Origin: an uncultured Lachnospiraceae bacterium
GTDB lineage: Bacteria; Bacillota; Clostridia; Lachnospirales; Lachnospiraceae
Direction of reading: 5' to 3'
DNA: 64,000 bases
NCBI GenBank assembly: GCA_944384025.1
Contig: CALWRS010000005.1
Coordinates: forward strand, 50,758 to 114,757
In this document: positions 19,396-27,768 of the stretch, one piece after another
Layout of the letters: each line of letters opens with the position of its first letter
How positions within the stretch are numbered: position 1 is the stretch's first letter
Notes under the pieces: generated by a model
What the model was told of the DNA's origin: nothing
Database searches by the model: none
What the model saw: only the letters and a program-made list of their open reading frames with translations
Program-made: the position numbers and the translations under genes

Positions 19396-20940
19396 ATGAT
19401 CAGTTTAATGAGTCCGGACAGACCGCTTTCGTACGAGGAAGTTGCAAAGCTTGTAAAGCCAGATTTTATGGAAGATCTGAGTTTGGATTACGTAATTTCC
19501 AACGTGATGGCTGTACGGGAGGAGCAGGAGCTGCGACCGTATTTTTACTGGACTTCGCCGGATTTTGAGACGAGCCGTTACCGGCAGGAAGTTAGCCGGG
19601 ATCTGCGCGACCCTGCGATTCGCGCGACCGTAACCGACTTTATTGCAGGCGTGACGACGGCGGTTCGCTATTTGCAGTTTTCCGAGGCGGTATCGATTTC
19701 TGCGCAGAAGTGGAAATGGCGGCTGGACGGTATTTTGACGTATTATCAGGCGCTTGAGGATCTTTGCACCCGCTTTAACGAAGTGCAGCCAAGAGCGAAA
19801 GCGTTTTACGCCGCGCACCAGAGGTTTTTTGAAATTTTAAGCTCGCAGGAAGTGCAGAAGCTGCGCGGGAAATCGCAAAATCTAAACCGTGAATTCCTTG
19901 CGATGCGCTATCACCTTACGATTAACAAAGACCGGGCGACGCTTACGTTTCAATACGACGATACAGATTATTGCTTTCCGATTCGCGATGCGTTTGCGCA
20001 TGGAAACGCCGACCCGTCTCCGGTATATTTTGAGGGAAGTCCTTTTTCTTCCGGAATGGAACTTTCTCCCCTGGAAGAATTTATCCTAAACCAGTTTTAC
20101 AAAAACAACCGAGTTCTCTTTCGCGATTTGGAAACTTTTTGCGGAATACGCAGAGAGATTGTCACGCAGGAGACGCTTGATTTTATACGGGAAATCCGGT
20201 TTTATCTGATGGTGCTTGAATTTGAAGAGAAGCTAGAGGAAAAAGGGTTCCCGTTTACTGTTCCGCTTATTGTAAAGGACAAGGAGCTTTATCTGGATGA
20301 CTGCTACGATATGGCGCTTGCCATACACCACGCGGAAATTAAAAAAGAAGTCGTGTTTAACGACATTATGAAAGCCAATTTCGAAAAAGCGATTATCGTA
20401 ACGGGACCGAACCAAGGCGGCAAAACAACGCTTGCAAAAGCGTTTGGACAAGCGTTTTATCTAGGCATGATGGGCTTTCGCGTTCCGGGCCGTCTTGCGA
20501 AACTTCCTTTTGTCAATCAAATTTATACGTTGTTTTCCTGCAAAAATGCCGGAATTAACGTCGAAAGCCGCCTGCATACGGAGTTGCGGCGCGTTCAGGC
20601 AATGCTTGAGACAATTGGAAACCGCAGCATTGTAATTATGAACGAGCTTTTCACATCCGCGCCAACGATGGATGCGCTGGCGATGAGCCGCGCGCTTATG
20701 CAAACGCTTTTAAAGAACGTGCACGCTATTTGCTTTTGCGTGACGCATACGTATGAGCTGGCCGGCGATTCCGACGATTACGTCAGCCTAGTAGCAACGG
20801 TTGTGGAAGACGGAACGTTTCGGCGGACGTTTCGCATTGTTCGTAAGGAGGCAAACGGAATTGCGTTTGCGAATTCCATAGCAGACAAGTACAAGCTTGA
20901 CTACAGCCATATTAACTATCGGATTCAAAAGAACGGGTAG
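19396..20940 (+). CDS. MutS-like ATPase, first of a tandem pair
   Basis: A 514-residue protein with MutS core and ATPase domains but no mismatch-recognition domain. A domain III-like helical part (residues 1-290) precedes the ABC-type ATPase: Walker A GPNQGGKTT at residue 337, Walker B IVIMNELF and the His loop CVTHTYELA. In MutS the Walker B ends Asp-Glu; here it is Asn-Glu. ATG 19396 is preferred over ATG 19384, since GAGGAG at 19386-19391 overlaps the latter. It is a paralogue of the next gene; mismatch repair is unlikely and the true role is unknown. Confidence 0.82.
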   Translation: MISLMSPDRPLSYEEVAKLVKPDFMEDLSLDYVISNVMAVREEQELRPYFYWTSPDFETSRYRQEVSRDLRDPAIRATVTDFIAGVTTAVRYLQFSEAVSISAQKWKWRLDGILTYYQALEDLCTRFNEVQPRAKAFYAAHQRFFEILSSQEVQKLRGKSQNLNREFLAMRYHLTINKDRATLTFQYDDTDYCFPIRDAFAHGNADPSPVYFEGSPFSSGMELSPLEEFILNQFYKNNRVLFRDLETFCGIRREIVTQETLDFIREIRFYLMVLEFEEKLEEKGFPFTVPLIVKDKELYLDDCYDMALAIHHAEIKKEVVFNDIMKANFEKAIIVTGPNQGGKTTLAKAFGQAFYLGMMGFRVPGRLAKLPFVNQIYTLFSCKNAGINVESRLHTELRRVQAMLETIGNRSIVIMNELFTSAPTMDALAMSRALMQTLLKNVHAICFCVTHTYELAGDSDDYVSLVATVVEDGTFRRTFRIVRKEANGIAFANSIADKYKLDYSHINYRIQKNG

Positions 20941-20951
20941 CGAGGAACTGC

Positions 20952-22496
20952 ATGAAGGTACATTTGTTACAACCAAAAGATAGAAACGTCTACGAAACCG
21001 TTGCGCCGTTTCCAAACGACTTATTCGAGGATTTGCAGCTCGATTCTATTTTACAGATTATGGCAAAGCAGGATCGGTACGTTTATCAGTCGTGCCGGAG
21101 GATTTTACTGGATCCGCTTACGGACCTTTCGGTTATCCAATATCGCCAAAAGGCGATTGAAGACGTTTTGCAAAATAAAAAGAGCATTCTGGAACTTTAC
21201 GTAACGGTAGCGGAAGTTGTTACGGATTTGAGTAATTACAAGGACCGCTTAAAAAAGCGCGGAAATCCGTCCGCTGCCATCCGTGTGATTGATTCGATTG
21301 AGATGCTTGATATTTTGGCGGTGGGGCTTGAAAAACTAAAAGCGGAGATTACGAACACGTACGGACACTTTCACTCAGAAAATTTCCGCGAGTTTTACGA
21401 TACGTTTTTGCAGGAATTCGATTCGAATTTCATGCAAATGATCCATCAAAAGCGTCAGACGCTGCAGGCGCTGCAAGTAGGCGGAGAAATCCAAATCAGC
21501 GCGCAGCTTGGCGCCGGACTAAAAAGCGAGCGATTTCTTGTAAATTCGGTTGCGGAGTATCAAAGCAAGCACAAATTTGACAAGATTGAGTCGCTGTTTT
21601 CGACCCTGATAAAAAAAGACGAAATCCGAATCAACTACGATGATCTGCGTCTTTCTGCGGACTGCAAAGACCTAGAAAATGCAGGGCTTCTTCATATTGC
21701 CAATTACTTTGACTCTTTTTCCAGAGAAATTCAGCGTCTGTTTGAGAGCCTTCGTTCGCAGCTTGCCTTTCTTTACGGCTGCGCGAATTTGCATACGCAT
21801 ATGTCCGGCATGACGTTTCCGGTTTGCTTTCCGGAATTTGACGTTGAGCAGCAAAGCCCGATGGCACTTGACTTGTATGACTTAAGTCTTGCAATCAAGA
21901 CGCTTCGCACACCGGTGACGAACCGTTTGTCGGACGGAGAAGTGCTGCTTTATCTTGTTACAGGAACGAACCAAGGCGGAAAGACTTCTTTTTTACGCAG
22001 CGTAGGCACGGCGCAATTAATGGCGCAAAGCGGCTTGTTTGTACCGGCGGGCACGTTTCGGACGTGCATTTACCGCGGCATTTATACGCACTTTATCCGA
22101 AACGAAGACATTACGATGACAAGCGGGAAGCTCGAAGAAGAACTCTCAAGGCTTAGTAAGATTATTGACCGCGTAAAGACCGGCTCGCTTATTTTACTAA
22201 ACGAGTCGTTTGCCACGACATCGGAGCGGGAAGGGGCGAATATTGCCGAGGAAATTGTCCGGGCGTTTTACGATAACGGCATTACCTGCTTTTTTGTCAC
22301 GCATATTTATGCGTTTGTAAAAAAAGCGTACGAGGAAGCGTGGGAGCGCACGCAGTTTTTGCAGGCGCAGCGGCTCGATGACGGGACTAGAACGTTTCGG
22401 ATTTTGCCCGGAGAACCAAGCAGCACCGGCTACGGAATGGAACTGTACCGGCAAATTATCGGCGAAGCGGGCGCGGGGACAGATAGAGAAGCGTAA
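20952..22496 (+). CDS. MutS-like ATPase, second of a tandem pair
   Basis: A 514-residue paralogue of the previous protein, 11 bases downstream. Shared landmarks include an N-terminal FPNDLFEDLQLDSIL (VKPDFMEDLSLDYVI in the partner), a domain III-like helical region, Walker A GTNQGGKTS at residue 338, Walker B LILLNESFATT (again Asn-Glu), and FVTHIYAF. It lacks the DNA-mismatch domain. Equal length and nearly equal position of Walker A suggest duplication and perhaps a heterodimer; this is inference. A C-terminal tail ends GMELYRQIIGE. Confidence 0.82.
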   Translation: MKVHLLQPKDRNVYETVAPFPNDLFEDLQLDSILQIMAKQDRYVYQSCRRILLDPLTDLSVIQYRQKAIEDVLQNKKSILELYVTVAEVVTDLSNYKDRLKKRGNPSAAIRVIDSIEMLDILAVGLEKLKAEITNTYGHFHSENFREFYDTFLQEFDSNFMQMIHQKRQTLQALQVGGEIQISAQLGAGLKSERFLVNSVAEYQSKHKFDKIESLFSTLIKKDEIRINYDDLRLSADCKDLENAGLLHIANYFDSFSREIQRLFESLRSQLAFLYGCANLHTHMSGMTFPVCFPEFDVEQQSPMALDLYDLSLAIKTLRTPVTNRLSDGEVLLYLVTGTNQGGKTSFLRSVGTAQLMAQSGLFVPAGTFRTCIYRGIYTHFIRNEDITMTSGKLEEELSRLSKIIDRVKTGSLILLNESFATTSEREGANIAEEIVRAFYDNGITCFFVTHIYAFVKKAYEEAWERTQFLQAQRLDDGTRTFRILPGEPSSTGYGMELYRQIIGEAGAGTDREA

Positions 22497-22502
22497 ATTT
22501 GC

Positions 22503-22532
22503 AAAAAAAAAGGGAAGTCCAAACGACTTCCC
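22503..22532 (-). terminator. Terminator of tRNA-Leu
   Basis: On the minus strand GGGAAGTC (22532-22525), loop of 5, GACTTCCC (22519-22512), then nine T (22511-22503). A strong Rho-independent terminator directly after the tRNA; it may also stop the plus-strand MutS-like transcript, though no T run follows on that side. Confidence 0.9.
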
Positions 22533-22534
22533 AA

Positions 22535-22617
22535 TGCGGATGGCGGGACTTGAACCCGCACGAGCGTGAACTCGGCAGATTTTGAGTCTGCTGCGTCTGC
22601 CATTCCGCCACATCCGC
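22535..22617 (-). tRNA. tRNA-Leu(CAA)
   Basis: Minus-strand class II tRNA of 83 bases. Acceptor GCGGATG (22617-22611) pairs with CATCCGC (22542-22536), with discriminator A at 22535. The anticodon arm is GCAGA-CTCAAAA-TCTGC, giving anticodon CAA, which reads UUG. A long variable arm follows and the T arm contains GGGTTCAAGTCCC. The CCA end is not encoded. A promoter and a terminator flank it closely. Confidence 0.96.
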
Positions 22618-22628
22618 TAACGAATGGC

Positions 22629-22657
22629 ATTTTACCATAGGACTTTTCATTTTGCAA
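22629..22657 (-). promoter_or_regulatory. Promoter of tRNA-Leu
   Basis: Minus strand TTGCAA (22657-22652) and TAAAAT (22634-22629) are separated by 17 bases; transcription would begin a few bases before the tRNA. Confidence 0.75.
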
Positions 22658-22688
22658 TACCCAAAAAAAATTTTTGGAGAGGATAGCT

Positions 22689-23210
22689 GTGGATTGTAAG
22701 GAAGCAAAATCACTGATAGAGGCTTATATTGAGCATAAAATCCCTGCCGGAAAGCTGCCGCAGTTTTTGGATCACATGCAGCAGTGCAAAACTTGTCTGG
22801 ACGATTTGCAGGTGCAGTACGCGATTTGCACGGCCATTGAGCAATTAAACCGTGGGGAAGACTTTTCGGACGACTACAACTCCGAAGTGCAGCGCGATTT
22901 AGCAAAAAACAGGCAGCAGCTTATGCGCCATGCCAGAAAAATCCGCTTTCTTCGCGTAGTTACGCTGCTTTTGTTTGTCGTATCCGGGTTTGCGATTGGT
23001 CTAACGAATACAAAAAATGTTTTCCGCACGTATCTGCCTTCTACGCAGGAGTCTCGGTTTTCTCTTGACTACTACGGGATTGACCGTTCGCGCGACCCAG
23101 TTTACCAGGCAATTCAAAAGTATAACGAAGAAGTGATTGCAAAACTTCGCGAGCTTGAGGCCGAGCAAAACAAAGAGCTTCCGGACGAAGAGAGGATGGG
23201 ACAGGAATGA
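22689..23210 (+). CDS. Anti-sigma-like zinc-finger membrane protein
   Basis: A 173-residue protein. The cytoplasmic N-terminus begins DCKEAKSLIEAYIEHKIPAG and carries HMQQCKTC, a His-x3-Cys-x2-Cys motif of zinc-binding anti-sigma factors (zf-HC2). One membrane segment follows (VVTLLLFVVSGFAIGL, about residues 99-115) and then a 55-residue outer tail ending in a charged helix. No sigma factor gene stands next to it. GTG 22689 is chosen from GGAGAGG at 22676-22682. The stop overlaps the polA start by 4 bases. Function is not known. Confidence 0.7.
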   Translation: MDCKEAKSLIEAYIEHKIPAGKLPQFLDHMQQCKTCLDDLQVQYAICTAIEQLNRGEDFSDDYNSEVQRDLAKNRQQLMRHARKIRFLRVVTLLLFVVSGFAIGLTNTKNVFRTYLPSTQESRFSLDYYGIDRSRDPVYQAIQKYNEEVIAKLRELEAEQNKELPDEERMGQE

Positions 23211-25966
23211 GCAAGGATTACCTTTTGATTATTGATGGTTCGAGTTTATTGTCAACGCAGTTTTACGGCAACCTTCCAAGAGAGGTGCTAATGGCAAAGA
23301 CGCCCGAAGAACGCGAGCGGTTTTATCATAAAATCATGAAAACGTCTACCGGTGTTTTTACAAACGGCATTTATGGGTTTTTGCGGGCGCTGTTTAAGAT
23401 TATGCAGCAGCAGCCACCGGCCTATCTTGCCGTTACATGGGATTTAACGAGAGATACGTTTCGGCGGAAGCTGTATGCGGACTACAAGGCGAATCGTTCC
23501 GAGACGATGCCTCCGCTTGCCGAACAGTTTGCGAAAATGCAGGAAATTCTTGGGCGCATGGGCATTCGGCAATTTATGGACATGCGTTACGAAGCGGACG
23601 ATTTTAGCGGAACGCTGGCGCGGAAGTTTGAAGCCGAAGTTCCGGTTTGCATTTTGACAAAAGATCACGACTACCTGCAGCTGGCGTCAGAGAATACGAC
23701 CATCTGGATGCTTTTGTCCGCGCAAAAAAAAGCCGACGAATTGTTTGAAAAATATCACATGACAAAAGAAGAGGCAAACTGTCCGGAGAAAGTATTTCCT
23801 TTAACGCCGGAGCTTGTGAAAAAAGAATACGGCGTGCCGCCGGCCTCTATTGCCGCCCTTAAAGGACTTATGGGCGACAATGCGGACAACATCAAAGGAG
23901 TTCCCGGCGTTGGCCCGGCGACCGCAGTGGCGCTTATTGCGCACTACGGTTCAATTGAAGCGCTGTACGAGGCGATTGACGCGGACGCGCAATCCGGCTA
24001 TGCGCACATCACGGCGCAGTGGAAACAGGAGCTTTCCATAAAACGTAATCCGCTCTCTTTTTTGTTAAAGGAAAACGACAAAGAGCTTGTTGGCAGAAAG
24101 GCAGCGAATTTAAGCAGGCAGCTTGCGACAATTTGTACCGACTTGCCGGTATCCGAATCGCTTGCAGACTTGAAGCTGGCGCCCAATTGGCAGGAAGCCG
24201 ACCGAATTTTGCGGGAACTGGAAATTACAAGCTTGCATCTTCCTGCGGGCTGCGACGCCGGTGCGGCAGAGGAGAAAGGCTTTAAAAAGCCGGAGCATAT
24301 AGAGCGTATCGCGGATTTGGCGCGGGCAGAGCAGGTGCTTTGCGGGGAAGCATGGGAAGGCGAATGGATTGGCATCTTCCGCGAGGTTACAAACGAAAAT
24401 ACGGTTTGGTGGCTGGCAAACGGACATACGGCGTACGGCGTAGAAATTGGCAATTTCCTTTCCGAAGAGCTGCTTTCGCAGCGTTTGGAAGCCTTGGCAA
24501 AAAGAGGTATGCGCTATGCGGTCTGGGACTTTAAGGCCCACTTGCCGGTTCTTCCAAAGGACAGCCGGAGCGTATTTGACTTGTGCCTTGCCGATTATTT
24601 GCTTCGCCCGCTCACAACGGAGCATGGCCCGTTAGAGGTGGCTGCCGTTTGGTTTGAGAATCGTTTTGAGCAGCTTAGCGGCGCACAACTTGCCCTGTTT
24701 TCGCTTTCGGCACGGGAAAAGCTTGACGAGGAGCTTGCAAGCAAAGGACTTACAACGCTTTACGAGACGATTGAACTGCCGCTTGTTCCGGTGCTTTATG
24801 AAATGGAGAAAAACGGAATTGGCGCGGATTATGAAGCGCTTGTTGCCTACGGGGAGGCGATGGTTTCCGCTATTGAAGAAGAACAAGCGGAAATATATCG
24901 CCTTGCCGGAGAGACATTTAACATTAACTCCCCTAAGCAGCTGGGAGAAATTTTATTTGTAAAGCTGAAGCTTCCGTACGGGAAAAAGACAAAAAGCGGG
25001 TATTCGACCGCGTCGGATATTTTGGAGAAGCTTCAGGAGGAATACGAAATTGTGCGCCGCGTCCTTCATTACCGGCAGCTGACGAAGCTAAAATCCACTT
25101 ACGTGGACGGAATGAAGGATTGCATCCGGGAGGACGGAAGAATTCACAGCAGCTTCAACCAGATGATTACGGCTACGGGGCGGTTAAGTTCCACGGAACC
25201 GAACTTGCAAAATATTCCTATCCGTTTTGCTCTTGGAAGAGCGCTTCGAAAGGTGTTTGTTCCGGAAGAGGGCTTTGTGTTTCTGGATGCAGACTATTCG
25301 CAGATTGAGCTGCGGCTGATGGCGCACATGTCGGGAGACGAATCGCTGATTGCAGCCTTCCAAAATCAGGAAGATATTCATCGTTCGACCGCGTCGCAGG
25401 TTTTTGGCGTGCCTTACGAACAAGTGACGAACCAGCAGCGAAGCGCCGCTAAGGCCGTGAATTTTGGAATCATTTACGGAATCAGTTCCTTTTCGTTGGG
25501 ACAGGATTTGAATATCCCGCGCAAACAGGCTGAGGAATATATTCAAAATTACTTCACGCGTTATAAAAAGGTAAAGCAGTATCTGGATCAGCTTGTTGCG
25601 GATGCCAGACAAAATGGAGAGGCAAAAACGTTATATGGTCGAATTCGCCCCATTCCGGAGCTTTCGTCCTCCAATTTTATGCAGCGCGCCTTTGGAGAGC
25701 GGGTTGCTATGAATATGCCAATTCAAGGAACGGCGGCGGATATTATTAAAATTGCCATGCTGCGCGTTTTTCGTGCGCTAAAGGAGCAGGGACTTCGCTC
25801 GCGTCTTTTGCTTCAGGTGCACGACGAGCTTTTGATTGAGACGGTAAAAGAAGAAGTGGAACAAGTAAAGAAGCTGCTTGCAGAAGCAATGACCCATGCG
25901 GCGGATCTTTTGGTGTCGCTTGAGGTGGATATTCACGAAGGAAACAACTGGTATGAGGCGAAATAG
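23207..25966 (+). CDS. polA: DNA polymerase I
   Basis: Repair and Okazaki-fragment polymerase (919 residues). The 5'-3' exonuclease domain (1-310) shows YLLIIDGSSLL, DRFxRK-type basic residues in DTFRRKLYADYKANR, TKDHDYLQL and GVPGVGPATAVALI. The middle 3'-5' domain lacks the paired Asp-x-Glu of proofreading enzymes (EWIGIFREV instead) and is probably inactive. The polymerase domain has ATGRLSSTEPNLQNIPIR, DADYSQIELRLMAHMSGD near residue 692, AAKAVNFGIIYG and VHDELLIE. It is followed 12 bases later by coaE, a common neighbour in Firmicutes. Confidence 0.97.
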   Translation: MSKDYLLIIDGSSLLSTQFYGNLPREVLMAKTPEERERFYHKIMKTSTGVFTNGIYGFLRALFKIMQQQPPAYLAVTWDLTRDTFRRKLYADYKANRSETMPPLAEQFAKMQEILGRMGIRQFMDMRYEADDFSGTLARKFEAEVPVCILTKDHDYLQLASENTTIWMLLSAQKKADELFEKYHMTKEEANCPEKVFPLTPELVKKEYGVPPASIAALKGLMGDNADNIKGVPGVGPATAVALIAHYGSIEALYEAIDADAQSGYAHITAQWKQELSIKRNPLSFLLKENDKELVGRKAANLSRQLATICTDLPVSESLADLKLAPNWQEADRILRELEITSLHLPAGCDAGAAEEKGFKKPEHIERIADLARAEQVLCGEAWEGEWIGIFREVTNENTVWWLANGHTAYGVEIGNFLSEELLSQRLEALAKRGMRYAVWDFKAHLPVLPKDSRSVFDLCLADYLLRPLTTEHGPLEVAAVWFENRFEQLSGAQLALFSLSAREKLDEELASKGLTTLYETIELPLVPVLYEMEKNGIGADYEALVAYGEAMVSAIEEEQAEIYRLAGETFNINSPKQLGEILFVKLKLPYGKKTKSGYSTASDILEKLQEEYEIVRRVLHYRQLTKLKSTYVDGMKDCIREDGRIHSSFNQMITATGRLSSTEPNLQNIPIRFALGRALRKVFVPEEGFVFLDADYSQIELRLMAHMSGDESLIAAFQNQEDIHRSTASQVFGVPYEQVTNQQRSAAKAVNFGIIYGISSFSLGQDLNIPRKQAEEYIQNYFTRYKKVKQYLDQLVADARQNGEAKTLYGRIRPIPELSSSNFMQRAFGERVAMNMPIQGTAADIIKIAMLRVFRALKEQGLRSRLLLQVHDELLIETVKEEVEQVKKLLAEAMTHAADLLVSLEVDIHEGNNWYEAK

Positions 25967-25978
25967 GAGGAAGCTTGC

Positions 25979-26590
25979 ATGAAAGTCGTTGGAATTACCG
26001 GCGGCGCCGGAAGCGGAAAGAGCTACGTGTGCCACTTGCTTGCGCAAAATTTCGGCTATCCGGTGATTGACTCCGATTCGGTGGCAAAATCGTTAATGCA
26101 CGCAGGCTCGCCGATTCTCTCCAAGATTGCGGCGACGTTTGGCGCGGAATATTTAAAAGAAGACGGGACGTTAGACCGCGTTAAGATGGCGAAGCTTGTT
26201 TTCTCTAACGAGCAAGCATTAAAAAAGCTGAACGGGCTTGTGCATCCGGCGACCATACAAAAGATTCGGGAGCTTTTGGATGCGTACGAGCGGGACGGCT
26301 GCGTGGTTGCGGTTGTGGAATCGGCAATTGCAGACAAAGCCGAATACCGGAACTTTTGCGACGAACTCTGGCACGTAACCGCGTCCCAAAATACGCGAAA
26401 AGAGCGGCTTGCGGCGCGCGGATATTCGAGGGAGCGTATTTCGCAGGTAATGCAAAGCCAGTCCGATCCCGTGCAGTTTGCGTCTGTTTGTCAAAGAACT
26501 ATTTATAATGAAAAGGATACGGACGATGCACAGCTGCTTTGCCAGCTGAAACATCTGTTTCATGAAATGGATTCCAATCTTTCGTTGTGA
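25979..26590 (+). CDS. coaE: Dephospho-CoA kinase
   Basis: Last step of coenzyme A synthesis, phosphorylating the ribose 3'-OH (203 residues). P-loop GITGGAGSGKSYV, then PVIDSDSVAKSLM (substrate Asp), LVHPATIQKIRELL and the lid RGYSRERISQVMQSQ. AGGAGG stands before ATG 25979. The stop codon is embedded in the -35 box of the next promoter. Confidence 0.96.
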   Translation: MKVVGITGGAGSGKSYVCHLLAQNFGYPVIDSDSVAKSLMHAGSPILSKIAATFGAEYLKEDGTLDRVKMAKLVFSNEQALKKLNGLVHPATIQKIRELLDAYERDGCVVAVVESAIADKAEYRNFCDELWHVTASQNTRKERLAARGYSRERISQVMQSQSDPVQFASVCQRTIYNEKDTDDAQLLCQLKHLFHEMDSNLSL

Positions 26591-26613
26591 TGCCGGAAAA
26601 GTTGTGTTATAAT
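26585..26613 (+). promoter_or_regulatory. Promoter of the metallo-hydrolase to recU operon
   Basis: TTGTGA at 26585-26590 (overlapping the coaE stop) and a perfect TATAAT at 26608-26613, 17 bases apart, about 45 bases before the next start. Confidence 0.8.
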
Positions 26614-26658
26614 ACACAGGTATGGCAATTTGCAAAAGACAGAGCAGGAGGAAGATGA

Positions 26659-27453
26659 GTGGAGTTTTTTAGCATTGCAAGCGGCAGCAGCGGAAACTGC
26701 GTCTGTATTGGTGCAAAGGCAGGAAAGTTTTTAGTGGATGCGGGAATTAGCACAAAGCGCATTCTTGCCGGACTACAAACGCAGTGGATTCAAGGAGAAG
26801 ACCTGCGGGCCGTCTTCGTTACGCACGAGCACAGCGACCATATCAAAGGCTTGCCCGTGCTTGTGAAGAAATATAACATCCCTGTATACGCAACCGTGGA
26901 AACGCTGCGCAAAATACGCGAAAGCGCACAGGGCGCATCCCTGCCGACACAGCTTCTTCATCCTGTTTGTCCGGGAGAAACTTTGTGCTTTGACTGCCTG
27001 AAGGTAAAAGCATTTTCGGTTCCTCACGACGCTGCAAATCCGGTCGCTTATACGTTTTGCGAAGACGAAACGAAAATTGCTATGGCGACGGATTTGGGGT
27101 ACGTAGACGAAAGCGTTGCAAAACAGCTTCGGGATGCAAACCTGCTTTACATAGAGTCCAACTACGACCGGAACATGCTTTTGGTCGGCGTTTATCCTTA
27201 TCCGTTAAAGCAGCGGATTTTAGGCGAGTATGGGCATTTGTCCAACGACGATTCCGCTACCGTTGTGCGCAGCCTTTTGCACGAAAGATTAAAAGCCGTT
27301 GTGCTGGCGCACCTGAGTAAGGAAAATAATTACCCAGAGCTCGCTTATCAGACGATGGAAAACGAATTGCGGGAAGCGTGGCATTACAAAAGTGAACGGC
27401 CGCATCTTATGGTAGCGAAAAGAGACGAGCCGACGGAGCTCATAAGAGTATAG
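26659..27453 (+). CDS. MBL-fold metallo-hydrolase, YycJ/WalJ-like
   Basis: Cytoplasmic metallo-beta-lactamase-fold protein (264 residues). Seen: FFSIASGSSGNCVCIG at the N-terminus, VDAGISTKRI, the metal motif THEHSDHIKG, FSVPHDAANPVAYTF, MATDLGYV and ESNYDRNML. These are landmarks of the YycJ/WalJ group, linked to DNA repair and cell-wall coordination in Bacillus. Its usual walRK neighbours are not here. GTG 26659 is preceded by AGGAGGAAG at 26647-26655. Confidence 0.87.
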   Translation: MEFFSIASGSSGNCVCIGAKAGKFLVDAGISTKRILAGLQTQWIQGEDLRAVFVTHEHSDHIKGLPVLVKKYNIPVYATVETLRKIRESAQGASLPTQLLHPVCPGETLCFDCLKVKAFSVPHDAANPVAYTFCEDETKIAMATDLGYVDESVAKQLRDANLLYIESNYDRNMLLVGVYPYPLKQRILGEYGHLSNDDSATVVRSLLHERLKAVVLAHLSKENNYPELAYQTMENELREAWHYKSERPHLMVAKRDEPTELIRV

Positions 27454-27471
27454 GCAGCAGGAGGAGAACAG

Positions 27472-27744
27472 ATGAAAAAAGCAATTATAACCGTAATCGG
27501 ACAGGACCGCGTGGGAATTATCGCAAAGGTTTGTACTTATCTGGCAGAAAAGCGGGTAAACGTTTTGGATATTTCTCAGACGATTGTTTCGGGATACTTT
27601 AACATGATGATGATTGTAGACGTGGCGCAGGCTGAAGTATCGTACGACATGTTGGCGGAACAACTGGAAGAAATTGGAAGTCAAATTGGCTGTGTCATAA
27701 AAATCCAGTTGGAGGATATCTTTAATATGATGCACCGTATTTGA
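27472..27744 (+). CDS. ACT domain protein (UPF0237)
   Basis: A single ACT domain of 90 residues: AIITVIGQDRVGIIAKVCTYLAEKRVNVLDISQT matches UPF0237, a small-ligand-binding family without a settled role. It is always followed by a PFL protein in many Firmicutes, as here (24-base gap), so the two probably work together. A good AGGAGGAG lies before the ATG. Confidence 0.9.
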   Translation: MKKAIITVIGQDRVGIIAKVCTYLAEKRVNVLDISQTIVSGYFNMMMIVDVAQAEVSYDMLAEQLEEIGSQIGCVIKIQLEDIFNMMHRI

Positions 27745-27768
27745 TGACTGCATGGAGGAAGAGGTAGT

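Noticed and set aside
19396-22496. Calling the twin ATPases mutS or mutS2
   Set aside because: They lack the mismatch-binding domain of MutS and the Smr domain of MutS2, and their Walker B differs.
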